In this document: in pieces, positions 1 through 6,107 of the stretch | Position numbering within the stretch: the first letter of the stretch is position 1 | Layout: each line of letters starts with the position of its first letter | Source of the DNA: JAWLFI01 sp041685645 | Lineage (GTDB): Bacteria > Bacteroidota > Bacteroidia > Chitinophagales > Saprospiraceae | Assembly: GCA_041685645.1 (NCBI GenBank) | Contig: JAWLFI010000131.1 | Location: 1 to 7,302 of the forward strand | Length of the DNA: 7,302 bases | Direction: 5' to 3' | The notes under the pieces: model-generated | Databases searched by the model: none | Told to the model about the DNA's origin: nothing | The model's input: the letters and a program-made list of their open reading frames with translations, nothing else | Program-made: the position numbers and the translations under genes

Positions 1-1
1 C

Positions 2-325
2 CATAACCTATCTATGCAATGGCGAGGACGCGTAGATCGCGACACTTTTTTGATTCGAGCCCATCAGGTGAGTTTTCAAGGGCAGATTCCACTGTCAGAG
101 AAATGGAATATTCGCATCGGCAGAGTGGGGTATGATTTTAAACAAAATCGCATGACATATCCTGACCTGGGCTTTACCCGCGATCTGCACTGTTGGGAAA
201 TGAGTCTGAGTTGGCAGCCCGAAATCAATACCTATATGTTCTCCATAGGCACGAAACCCGGTTCTTTGGATTTCTTAAATTTACCTTATCGAAGGAATCG
301 CGCCGATGGGGCAGCTCTGTTCTAA
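2..325 (+). CDS. LptD-like LPS assembly outer-membrane protein, C-terminal fragment
   Basis: This is the last 107 codons of a gene that begins left of the window; the frame is open from base 2 and ends at TAA 323-325. The fragment alternates aromatic and polar residues in strand-like stretches, as in the final beta-strands of an outer-membrane barrel. It contains RDLHCWEMSLSW followed by a strand and a short basic tail (FLNLPYRRNR). From memory, an R-D-L-H-C-W-E-M-S motif close to the C-terminus is typical of Bacteroidota proteins annotated as LPS assembly protein LptD, which insert lipopolysaccharide into the outer leaflet of the outer membrane. The gene converges on the metalloprotease gene with only five bases between the two stops, and I see no terminator hairpin there. 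Family assignment is fairly confident; barrel size and the N-terminal domain cannot be judged. Confidence 0.78.
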   Translation, partial: HNLSMQWRGRVDRDTFLIRAHQVSFQGQIPLSEKWNIRIGRVGYDFKQNRMTYPDLGFTRDLHCWEMSLSWQPEINTYMFSIGTKPGSLDFLNLPYRRNRADGAALF

Positions 326-330
326 TTGTT

Positions 331-1509
331 TTAGCGAAGTACGGGAATCTTTTCTGTTACCACCTCAATTGGGCCATCTATCCTGACTATGTATATGCCT
401 TTGGGAAAGGTGAAGGTGTCTATTTCTGCAGAGTATCGACCTGAAAGCCGAAAATTAGCATGCAATTGACCACTCATGTTAAATACCTGAATCGAATACT
501 CCTCTTCGGGAGATAGACTCAATATTGAAATTGTATTCCTCTTTGCTTGATAGATTATCTTTACATCGCTTTCCGAAGAGATTGGCTCGCCGGCGCACTG
601 TGACCGACCATTTTCCATTAATTGCCTTCTTTCGCTATTTAGTATGCTATACATCATGTCCACTTGCCCCTGACTGAAATACAAGAGACAGGGATCCTGG
701 CCAAACTGCATAAAATTCTGTGCCATATCCAGTGAACCGCAGGAAATCGCCTGTTCAGGAGGCACACAGCCAAAGTAGGGGCTGTCCTGAATGGGCGTAT
801 CATCTATATCATCATCCACCTCACATCCCGGACGGACCCAGGGATGTTGCAAATTGAGGTAGTGCCCGACTTCATGTACCATAGTTCTCCCCTCGGAAAA
901 TCTGGAATTAATGGGCCCCACCTTCCCGAAAAATGAGGGATCAATCACCACTCCGTCTTCCTGTGGTAATCCGACACCCGGAAAACTAGACCGACCGGCA
1001 ATGGACTCAAAGGGAGCAATCCAAATATTTAGATACTTAGCGGGCTCCCAGGCATCTTGACCACCCAGTATCTCGTAGTGCACACTTTGCCGCCCGTCGG
1101 AAAAAATATGTTGACCGATGAATGGCACGTCTGTCGTTGTCCTGGTGATGCCCGAGTGCTCCTCCCCAGACGGATCTCGGGTCGCTAAACAAAACTCTAT
1201 GAGGGGCAGGCCTAATCTGGAGTAAAACTCTCTTGGGATCAAGTGCACATCTTGAAGACGACCAAAGTTTTCATTGAGGGCATCGATTTGGGTATAGATC
1301 TGATGGTCGGTCACTTCTTGTCCATCCTCAGGCAAAACTACATGAACAACAACGGGTATATGTAGATCCGTGCTCCGGAAATTAGCAGAAGAAATATCTC
1401 GCGAACTAAGCTCCGGAGACCCTTCTGTCCCGCACCACCTATCTGATTGAGCATCCGTCAGGAAAGCCAGGAACATAAGTCCAATCGTTACAAACAATTC
1501 CCTGCTCAT
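331..1509 (-). CDS. Secreted pappalysin-like (M43) zinc metalloprotease with type IX secretion C-terminal domain
   Basis: 392 codons from ATG 1509. The frame is open to an ATG at 1557, but that start would overlap the lipoprotein gene by 41 bases and put 16 basic/polar residues before the signal peptide; the 1509 start gives a clean signal peptide (MSRELFV, hydrophobic core, then TDAQ, cleavage near residue 21) and a 7-base gap to the upstream stop. The catalytic motif is HEVGHYLNLQH at residues 212-222: zinc ligands H212, H216, H222 and catalytic E213. A later NFMQF segment (M267) is the likely Met-turn. The D-D-x-x-D-T-P-x-Q stretch after the zinc motif is typical of M43 cytophagalysin/pappalysin-like enzymes. 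The last ~70 residues form a beta-rich module with PKGIYIVRI and a terminal TEKIPVLR, matching a type A T9SS sorting domain. The product should cross the outer membrane and be released or surface-bound. Substrate unknown. It is probably co-transcribed with the lipoprotein gene. Confidence 0.9.
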   Translation of the reverse strand: MSRELFVTIGLMFLAFLTDAQSDRWCGTEGSPELSSRDISSANFRSTDLHIPVVVHVVLPEDGQEVTDHQIYTQIDALNENFGRLQDVHLIPREFYSRLGLPLIEFCLATRDPSGEEHSGITRTTTDVPFIGQHIFSDGRQSVHYEILGGQDAWEPAKYLNIWIAPFESIAGRSSFPGVGLPQEDGVVIDPSFFGKVGPINSRFSEGRTMVHEVGHYLNLQHPWVRPGCEVDDDIDDTPIQDSPYFGCVPPEQAISCGSLDMAQNFMQFGQDPCLLYFSQGQVDMMYSILNSERRQLMENGRSQCAGEPISSESDVKIIYQAKRNTISILSLSPEEEYSIQVFNMSGQLHANFRLSGRYSAEIDTFTFPKGIYIVRIDGPIEVVTEKIPVLR

Positions 1510-1516
1510 TCTGAAA

Positions 1517-2506
1517 TTATTCCGTTTGCGACTCTTTGGGACTGCGCAACAGATCAAAGACCTGCTCTAAATTCGGATTGATGATGATTTCAGTTCTGCG
1601 ATTGAGTCGCTTGTTCTTCTCATCGGTATTGGGTGCAACCGGCTGATAAAATGCCTTACCCGATGCAATCATCCGCTCGGGGTTGACGCCGTTTTCCTGC
1701 AAAAACAATACCACTTCTGTAGCTCGTTCAGTGCTGAGTTCCCAGTTGCGCTTGACACTGCCATCACTATCAGTATGTCCCTCAACAGTAAAGCTGAGAT
1801 CATTCATGTCTTTCAATGATTGAGCGAGCTGTTTTAAGGCCTCTTTTCCCCGGGATCCAATAGTGCTACTCCCTTTTTCAAAGAGTAGTTCCTGAGATAG
1901 AGAGACATAAACTCGTCCGTTTTCCTGCCTTACAGTCAATTCCTCTTTCTTGAAATCGACCAATGCGCCCTCAATTTTATTGAGCGTAGATCGCATGGAT
2001 GAATTCATGGACTGGAGCTGACGATCTAACTCATTGATGCGATCCTCCTTTTTTGCTAGATTGCTCTGCATATCTTTCATGCGAGACTCTTTTTCCTCTA
2101 ATTCCTTTTCCAATCGATTCAGATCTTTTTCCCTCTTGTCCATCTCCTCTCTCTTCCTACTCAACTCCTCGAGTAATTCTTTTTTCTCTGATGAGCTGGT
2201 TTGCAATAAGTCTTTATTTTGCTGAACGATTTTGTCATACACTTCCTGCAAATCCTTCCGCGCGGCGTTCATGTTTTCGTATTTTCTCTGACTGGTCGCC
2301 AATTCTTCACGGACTCTCTCATAATCGCTGGCCAACTCTTCATTCTCTTTCTTGAGTTGAGCGTACTGATTTTCTATCTTTTCCAATCGCAACAATTCCT
2401 CCTCTAACTGTTTCTTTTCTGCCAGCGTTTCTTCATAGCGGTTGCTGCTGACACACGAAGCCAGAAGCATAGCAACCAGTAATATCCAAATATTTTTGAT
2501 TTTCAT
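1517..2506 (-). CDS. OmpA-family coiled-coil lipoprotein (peptidoglycan-binding)
   Basis: 329 codons. The N-terminus (MKIKNIWILLVAMLLASC) is a lipoprotein signal with lipobox LASC and lipidated Cys18. Residues ~23-180 are rich in E/K/R/L/Q with heptad-like spacing and almost no proline or glycine, predicting a long coiled coil. Residues ~195-312 are an OmpA C-terminal (Pal/MotB-like) domain: EGHTDSDG at 242-249, then N254-x2-L-S-x2-R-A-x2-V. D246 and R261 are 15 residues apart, the spacing of the Asp/Arg pair that grips diaminopimelate in characterised OmpA domains, so peptidoglycan binding should be intact; NRRTEI near the end completes the domain. It probably spans from outer membrane to cell wall, with the coiled coil as spacer. 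It lies 79 bases after the small membrane-protein gene and 7 bases before the protease gene on the same strand. The leader has no strong Shine-Dalgarno sequence. Specific biological role not known. Confidence 0.92.
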   Translation of the reverse strand: MKIKNIWILLVAMLLASCVSSNRYEETLAEKKQLEEELLRLEKIENQYAQLKKENEELASDYERVREELATSQRKYENMNAARKDLQEVYDKIVQQNKDLLQTSSSEKKELLEELSRKREEMDKREKDLNRLEKELEEKESRMKDMQSNLAKKEDRINELDRQLQSMNSSMRSTLNKIEGALVDFKKEELTVRQENGRVYVSLSQELLFEKGSSTIGSRGKEALKQLAQSLKDMNDLSFTVEGHTDSDGSVKRNWELSTERATEVVLFLQENGVNPERMIASGKAFYQPVAPNTDEKNKRLNRRTEIIINPNLEQVFDLLRSPKESQTE

Positions 2507-2585
2507 AGTAAAGTATTTATAGTTTGTGACAATATAACACTAATAGGCGAAGAAACATTCCCCTGGATGAATCATTGATCAGAAA

Positions 2586-2897
2586 TTAGTCTTTTGTTTT
2601 ATACATTCCCCTGAGTTCAGCAGCAGTAAAAAAAGTGCTTTCCTCAGCCCGAAGGTCCTGAATATTGGCAGCCTGGTATTCCAATATGTTTTGGTCAGTA
2701 GAGGAGGGAAGTCCGGGGAATAGAAGCAACGCTCCAATAATCGCAGCGGCAATTCCACTCGCACCAAGCCATCGAAAAATTACTTTTCGCCTTGATCGAT
2801 GTTTCCATTCTCGTTCCACTTCTTCCCATTTCAATTTTGTGGATGCGCGAAATTCTCGTGCCTTTGATTCCAATTCGCTATCATATGAGTTGTTCAT
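2586..2897 (-). CDS. Small single-pass membrane protein, putative anti-sigma factor
   Basis: 103 codons whose ATG overlaps the sigma-factor stop by four bases (ATGA, 2894-2897), which implies translational coupling. Residues 1-38 are charged and probably helical. A basic stretch (KHRSRRK, 32-38) precedes one hydrophobic segment at about 41-62. The remaining ~40 residues lie on the far side. By the positive-inside rule the N-terminus should be cytoplasmic and the C-terminus periplasmic. This is the layout expected of a membrane-bound partner of an ECF sigma factor, with the N-terminal helices contacting sigma. I recognise no zinc-binding ZAS motif (no cysteines and no HxxxCxxC) and no FecR-type domain, so the anti-sigma role rests on position and topology only. 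It could instead be an unrelated small membrane protein co-expressed with the sigma factor. Confidence 0.8.
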   Translation of the reverse strand: MNNSYDSELESKAREFRASTKLKWEEVEREWKHRSRRKVIFRWLGASGIAAAIIGALLLFPGLPSSTDQNILEYQAANIQDLRAEESTFFTAAELRGMYKTKD

Positions 2898-3448
2898 GAA
2901 GAATAATTTTTTTTGGATGAAGAAGAAATACCGCTTTGTGACAGCATTTCTTCTATTTTTTTTCTTGCCATGCGCAGCTGGGACTTTGACGTATGGATAC
3001 TTATATCTAACATTTCGGCTATTTCTCGATGCTTGTAACCCTCTATGGCGTAAAGATTCAAGACCACTCTGTACCCATCCGGTAATGCCATGATGTGCTG
3101 CATAATCGTCTCTACCTCTAATTCCTGAATAATAGCAGCAGAAATTCCTTCAGTTGGCAGTTGTTCGTTCTCTTTGTAGTGCATTTTTGAGTTTTTTCTC
3201 AACACCATGAGGGCTTCCCGAATGGCAATGCGCTTCATCCAGCCCTCAAAACTTCCCGTTCCTTTGTAGCTGTTTATATGACTAAAAATTTTCATAAAGG
3301 TATCCATCAATACATCTTCAGCGCTGGGCATATCCGACATATATCGACGAATGACAGCCATCAATACTTCCTTGTAGTTCTCAAATAAAAATTCTTGAGC
3401 CTTTTTATCTTTTCTCTGACATCCCCGAATGATTTCTTGCTCTGTCAA
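2894..3448 (-). CDS. ECF-type RNA polymerase sigma factor (sigma-70 family)
   Basis: 184 codons, the usual size for an extracytoplasmic-function sigma factor. Residues ~5-85 carry region 2: the acidic/aromatic helix SAEDVLMDTFMKIF (42-55) matches 2.2, and SFEGWMKRIAIREALMVLRK (66-85) matches 2.3/2.4, which melts and reads the -10 element. Residues ~115-170 carry region 4: LPDGYRVVLNLYAIEGYKHREIAEML, then a recognition helix around ISIHTSKSQLRMARKK for -35 contacts. Regions 1.1 and 3 are absent, as expected. The start must be TTG at 3448-3446: an in-frame TAG lies five codons upstream (3463-3461) and the first in-frame ATG is residue 30, inside region 2. Its stop overlaps the start of the small membrane-protein gene. 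Target genes are unknown; the envelope lipoprotein and secreted protease just downstream are candidates by proximity only. Confidence 0.93.
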   Translation of the reverse strand: MTEQEIIRGCQRKDKKAQEFLFENYKEVLMAVIRRYMSDMPSAEDVLMDTFMKIFSHINSYKGTGSFEGWMKRIAIREALMVLRKNSKMHYKENEQLPTEGISAAIIQELEVETIMQHIMALPDGYRVVLNLYAIEGYKHREIAEMLDISIHTSKSQLRMARKKIEEMLSQSGISSSSKKNYSS

Positions 3449-3530
3449 ATCTTTTTCTTTCTATGACTATTAACGAGATGCTCTCAAACCGTATTTTGGT
3501 GCACAGGCCTTCCATATAATATCAATTGGA

Positions 3531-4091
3531 CTAACTCCTCAGGGTGTTTTTGAGGTTCTCGTATAATATAATACTTTCATTGATGATTTCTATGGCCTTG
3601 TCCCTCCCCAGAAACTCCTTTACTTTTACCGATTTGTTCTCCAGTCTGGTGTAATCCTGAAAAAATGCATTGATCTCCGATTTAAAATGGGATGGCAAAA
3701 CCGATATATCCTCTATATGGCTTACACTGGGATCCCCCTCAGCCACCGCTATTATTTTATCATCCGCTTCTCCATTGTCCAGCATTCTCAGCACTCCGAT
3801 GACTCTGGCAGAAACGATGCATAACGGTACAACATCTATCTGCGATAGAATCAGTATATCCAAAGGATCATTATCCTCGGCATAAGTCTGTGGGATAAAT
3901 CCATAGTTGGACGGATAATAGACCGAAGAATACAATACCCGATCTAATTTAAGCAGACCGCTTTCTTTGTGAATTTCGTATTTGGCTCGACTGCCTTTTG
4001 GTATTTCCACTACAGCATTCACAATTTCGGGAAGACGAGAGCCGGGGCTTATGTCGTGCCAGGGATGACATTTACCATACATATCTTTCAT
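3531..4091 (-). CDS. ppa: Inorganic pyrophosphatase, soluble family I
   Basis: 186 codons from ATG 4091. The enzyme hydrolyses pyrophosphate to two phosphates in the cytoplasm and pulls biosynthetic reactions forward. The signature DNDPLDI (73-79) supplies metal-binding D73, D75 and D78. Residues corresponding to E. coli E20, K29, E31, R43 and Y55 are E29, K37, E39, R51 and Y63; D105, D110 and K112 (in MLDNGEADDK) correspond to D97, D102 and K104. Y147 matches Y141, but the next residue is T148 where E. coli has K142. The frame is open upstream to 4184, but that extension is read from a structured repeat (arginine- and glycine-rich, low-complexity) and is not protein-like. I therefore start at ATG 4091; a second ATG three codons in is an alternative. 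The leader is A-rich with no Shine-Dalgarno sequence, common in Bacteroidota. It lies 82 bases ahead of the sigma gene and may have its own promoter. Confidence 0.95.
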   Translation of the reverse strand: MKDMYGKCHPWHDISPGSRLPEIVNAVVEIPKGSRAKYEIHKESGLLKLDRVLYSSVYYPSNYGFIPQTYAEDNDPLDILILSQIDVVPLCIVSARVIGVLRMLDNGEADDKIIAVAEGDPSVSHIEDISVLPSHFKSEINAFFQDYTRLENKSVKVKEFLGRDKAIEIINESIILYENLKNTLRS

Positions 4092-4141
4092 TTTTTTTAA
4101 GATACAAATTTTAGTACAATTGGAGGTATTCTTTTTTTTGG

Positions 4142-4262
4142 CCGTGCCCCCGAAGCGCCTCTCGGCGCTCCGGGGTCGGGTCATTCGTGGCTATCGGTCC
4201 TTATCGCTATTTCATAGCGAACGGACTCCGCCCGGTGGGCGGACCACTACTACCCCTCACGG
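4142..4262 (-). repeat. Compact structured element of nested hairpins, candidate dispersed repeat or non-coding RNA
   Basis: This 121-base block in the pyrophosphatase leader folds almost completely. Outer ends pair: CCGTG 4142-4146 with CACGG 4258-4262. Inside, GGGT 4178-4181 pairs with ACCC 4252-4255, and GTGG 4187-4190 with CCAC 4244-4247. These enclose a junction of two arms: 4227-4233/4237-4243 (7 bp, 3-base loop), and 4197-4200/4223-4226 carrying a second 7-bp hairpin 4204-4210/4214-4220. A separate 12-bp hairpin lies at 4148-4159/4164-4175. On the minus strand its loop is GAGA (a GNRA tetraloop) and its one non-Watson-Crick position is G-U, so folding favours a minus-strand RNA. It is more GC-rich than its flanks, is bordered by a T-run at 4132-4139 and contains no credible gene. 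Similar hairpin blocks beginning GTGAGGG on one strand seem familiar from intergenic regions of Bacteroidota, but I could not check this. Strand follows the folding argument. Confidence 0.6.
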
Positions 4263-4381
4263 AAACAAGCTCTGTTTTGCCACTGAGATTTGAGATAGCT
4301 GCTTGAATATTGCTTTCAGCCTAAATCGAAAAGATCAGCGGTCCTACCTCCGGGCGATAGGTCTTGAAATCAGAAAAGTCA

Positions 4382-5185
4382 TCATTGATCATGCACCCGA
4401 TCTATCTTCTCATCTTCAAGAGGAGTAGTCGTTGGAATAAACACACCACTTATTTTTTGATGCAATTTTTGGGTGAGTAATTTTCTGTCAGATTCGATGA
4501 CGGGGTTTTCATCGAAGGTAATATGACAGTCAATGCGCTTATTTTTCGCCATTTGCAAAAAATGCTCCATAAACGAATGCCTGCCTCCAAAAAAACAAAT
4601 ACTATCTTCGGCAGGAATGTCTCCTTTTCCCGTTGTATAGTGCAGCGCAGCGGCATGTACCGCTTGAGTAGTAGAGGCCGGATATTGTAATAGTGAACTT
4701 TTCAGGGGAAGCACTTTTTTGCCTGCAGAAGAGGTGCCCTCTGGAAACACGATGATTCCTTGATATTGATTGGTAGCTGCCTGGATGATTTGGTTGACTC
4801 TCACCACATCTGATCTTCTCTGTCGATTCACGAAAACTACCCCCATTTTATGAACCATGTATCCCAAGACAGGCCAGGATCGGATTTCCTTTTTTGCGAT
4901 GAAAGTGCAGTCTAAGGTCATGTATAGTGGAATGATATCCAAATAGCTGAGATGATTGCACACCAGGAAAAATGGTGCAGAGGGCGGCCTTCCATGGGTG
5001 TGTACCTTGATGTTGAAAATTAAACACACTACCTTTGACAAATGCCGCATATACCTATTTCGCCAGCGCTCAAAAGGAAGGTTGAGCAGCTCTCTCAGTC
5101 CTAACACTAGCATATAAACAGTGAAAGAGATGAGAACGTATAGGGAAAATGAAATGACTTTGAGATAGGCTGTTATTGCTTTCAT
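4382..5185 (-). CDS. 1-acylglycerol-3-phosphate O-acyltransferase family protein (PlsC; GlsA/OlsA-like)
   Basis: 267 codons. An N-terminal hydrophobic segment (about 8-30) anchors the protein in the inner membrane. Acyltransferase motifs follow in order: NHLSYLD at 77-83, i.e. the catalytic H-x4-D dyad H78/D83; FVNRQRR at 118-124, the glycerophosphate/acceptor-contact block; FPEGTSS at 147-153; and a later LPLKSSLL block. The family transfers an acyl chain from ACP or CoA to a hydroxyl, either in phosphatidic acid synthesis or, for OlsA/GlsA, to the 3-hydroxyl of an N-acyl amino acid. Because it sits two bases behind an OlsB/GlsB-type N-acyltransferase, I favour the second step of aminolipid synthesis (glycine, serine-glycine or ornithine lipid). 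GGAG at 5196-5193, inside the end of the upstream gene and seven bases from the ATG, is a good Shine-Dalgarno sequence, so the pair is probably translationally linked. A general PlsC role cannot be excluded. Confidence 0.9.
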   Translation of the reverse strand: MKAITAYLKVISFSLYVLISFTVYMLVLGLRELLNLPFERWRNRYMRHLSKVVCLIFNIKVHTHGRPPSAPFFLVCNHLSYLDIIPLYMTLDCTFIAKKEIRSWPVLGYMVHKMGVVFVNRQRRSDVVRVNQIIQAATNQYQGIIVFPEGTSSAGKKVLPLKSSLLQYPASTTQAVHAAALHYTTGKGDIPAEDSICFFGGRHSFMEHFLQMAKNKRIDCHITFDENPVIESDRKLLTQKLHQKISGVFIPTTTPLEDEKIDRVHDQ

Positions 5186-5187
5186 CT

Positions 5188-5946
5188 CTAGACTCCAAAC
5201 ATATTTTTATATTTATCCGGGACATTTTGAACATCCAGCAGGATAAAGAAATGTATCAATTTTGTTTTTCGGCAACACGAGGGTTTACTACAGATTTTAC
5301 ATCCTATATCGAGGTAGTTTTTAAACAGTGGTGGAATATCTACTTCCTCTTTGTACTCGTTAAAATCTGGATGCGTCGAACAATAAAAGTCTTCTTTTAC
5401 ATCCACGTAGTATTTTGAGTGCATATGGGCGTGCTCTTGAAAGTACCTGTAAGTATTCATGGCAATAGCAGGGTGCTCAGTGTGTAAGGCTAAGTATCCA
5501 AATAGGTATCTGCAATCAAAGTGCTTCAGATACCCGGCCAACCCTTTCCAGAGTAGGAAAAGAACGCGACCGTTTCTGTGTTCCGATAAGACGCAAACCC
5601 TTCCTACTTCAAAGGCATTTTGTAAGATCGATAAGGGAAGCTGATTGATTTCAAATCGAAGAGAAGACTTAAATCCACGACCGGCTTTTGCCTGCGCATA
5701 GGTTTGCAGTCGATAAGTCCCAATCGCTTCCCCCGTTTTTTTGTCCATCACCAATAGATGATGATACTGCTCATCGTACTCGTCCTGGTCTAAATTATCT
5801 ACAAACTCAAAATTTCGTTTCAATTCATCTCCAAACACCCTATATCTCAAGGTTTGCGCCTTGAGCACATCTTCATCAGTTTGAGCTATCTTTACGTTGT
5901 AGCGATGATCTTCTACTCCCCGTAATATGTTTTCCTTTAAAAGCAC
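5188..5946 (-). CDS. OlsB/GlsB-like N-acyltransferase (GNAT fold), first step of aminolipid synthesis
   Basis: 252 codons from ATG 5946. Family members transfer a 3-hydroxyacyl chain from ACP to the alpha-amino group of ornithine (OlsB) or, in Bacteroides, glycine (GlsB). Recognised blocks are LRYRVFGDE (33-41), an acidic D-x-x-D-x-x-x-Y-D-like stretch (50-60), GTYRL (76-80), FEVGRVCV (113-119) with a following arginine, LLWKGLAGYL (131-140) and LFGYLAL (148-154). The C-terminus holds IPPLFKNYLDIG (204-215) and HFFILLDVQNVPDKYK (232-247), both typical. Between them, where I remember a P-A-x-D-R-x-F-x-T-I-D-F-like motif, this protein reads PSCCRKTKLIHF, with four cysteines (216, 219, 224, 225). 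The frame is intact on both sides, so substitution rather than frameshift explains it. Amino-acid head group cannot be decided from sequence. It leads a two-gene operon with the PlsC-like gene and is divergent from the OsmC gene. Confidence 0.85.
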   Translation of the reverse strand: MLLKENILRGVEDHRYNVKIAQTDEDVLKAQTLRYRVFGDELKRNFEFVDNLDQDEYDEQYHHLLVMDKKTGEAIGTYRLQTYAQAKAGRGFKSSLRFEINQLPLSILQNAFEVGRVCVLSEHRNGRVLFLLWKGLAGYLKHFDCRYLFGYLALHTEHPAIAMNTYRYFQEHAHMHSKYYVDVKEDFYCSTHPDFNEYKEEVDIPPLFKNYLDIGCKICSKPSCCRKTKLIHFFILLDVQNVPDKYKNMFGV

Positions 5947-6033
5947 ATTAAATTTTATAAGTTACAATTAATAACGGCCTACTTCAACACAGGATCGCTC
6001 AAACTCTCAAAAAATTCTCAGCAATTCCCAACA

Positions 6034-6041
6034 CAAAGGTA
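6034..6041 (-). promoter_or_regulatory. Possible Bacteroidota -7 promoter element for the aminolipid operon
   Basis: On the minus strand this reads TACCTTTG, an exact match to the Bacteroidota sigma-A -7 consensus TAnnTTTG. It would start transcription about 80 bases before the OlsB/GlsB ATG, a plausible leader length in a divergent intergenic region. I find no TTTG/TTG -33 element at the usual ~19-base spacing upstream, so the call rests on one eight-base match. Confidence 0.3.
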
Positions 6042-6107
6042 AAGTAAAAGTATGTTAAATTACTCATGTAGGTTTTTTTTGTTTTAGTTTGAGGGGCACT
6101 TTAGTAT

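Noticed and set aside
193..444. 83-codon plus-strand ORF across the LptD/protease junction
   Set aside because: It overlaps two supported genes in other frames and has no recognisable domain.
1510..1557. Upstream ATG giving a 16-residue N-terminal extension of the metalloprotease
   Set aside because: It overlaps the lipoprotein gene, is basic and low in hydrophobicity, and would put a clear signal peptide at an internal position.
2034..2407. Three plus-strand ORFs opposite the lipoprotein coiled coil
   Set aside because: They are serine/phenylalanine/leucine-rich antisense shadows of a GAA/AAG-rich coiled-coil gene, with no motifs.
4140..4176. Rho-independent terminator at the 12-bp GC hairpin
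   Set aside because: On the minus strand the hairpin is followed by A residues, not U. The T-run lies before it on the plus strand, so it does not have terminator polarity for either direction.
4092..4184. 31-residue N-terminal extension of pyrophosphatase
   Set aside because: The extension is read through the structured element and a poly-A leader, and family members begin near the residue encoded at 4091.
4320..4380. Terminator for the aminolipid operon
   Set aside because: Only a weak four-base CCTA/TAGG stem is present, with no U-tract.
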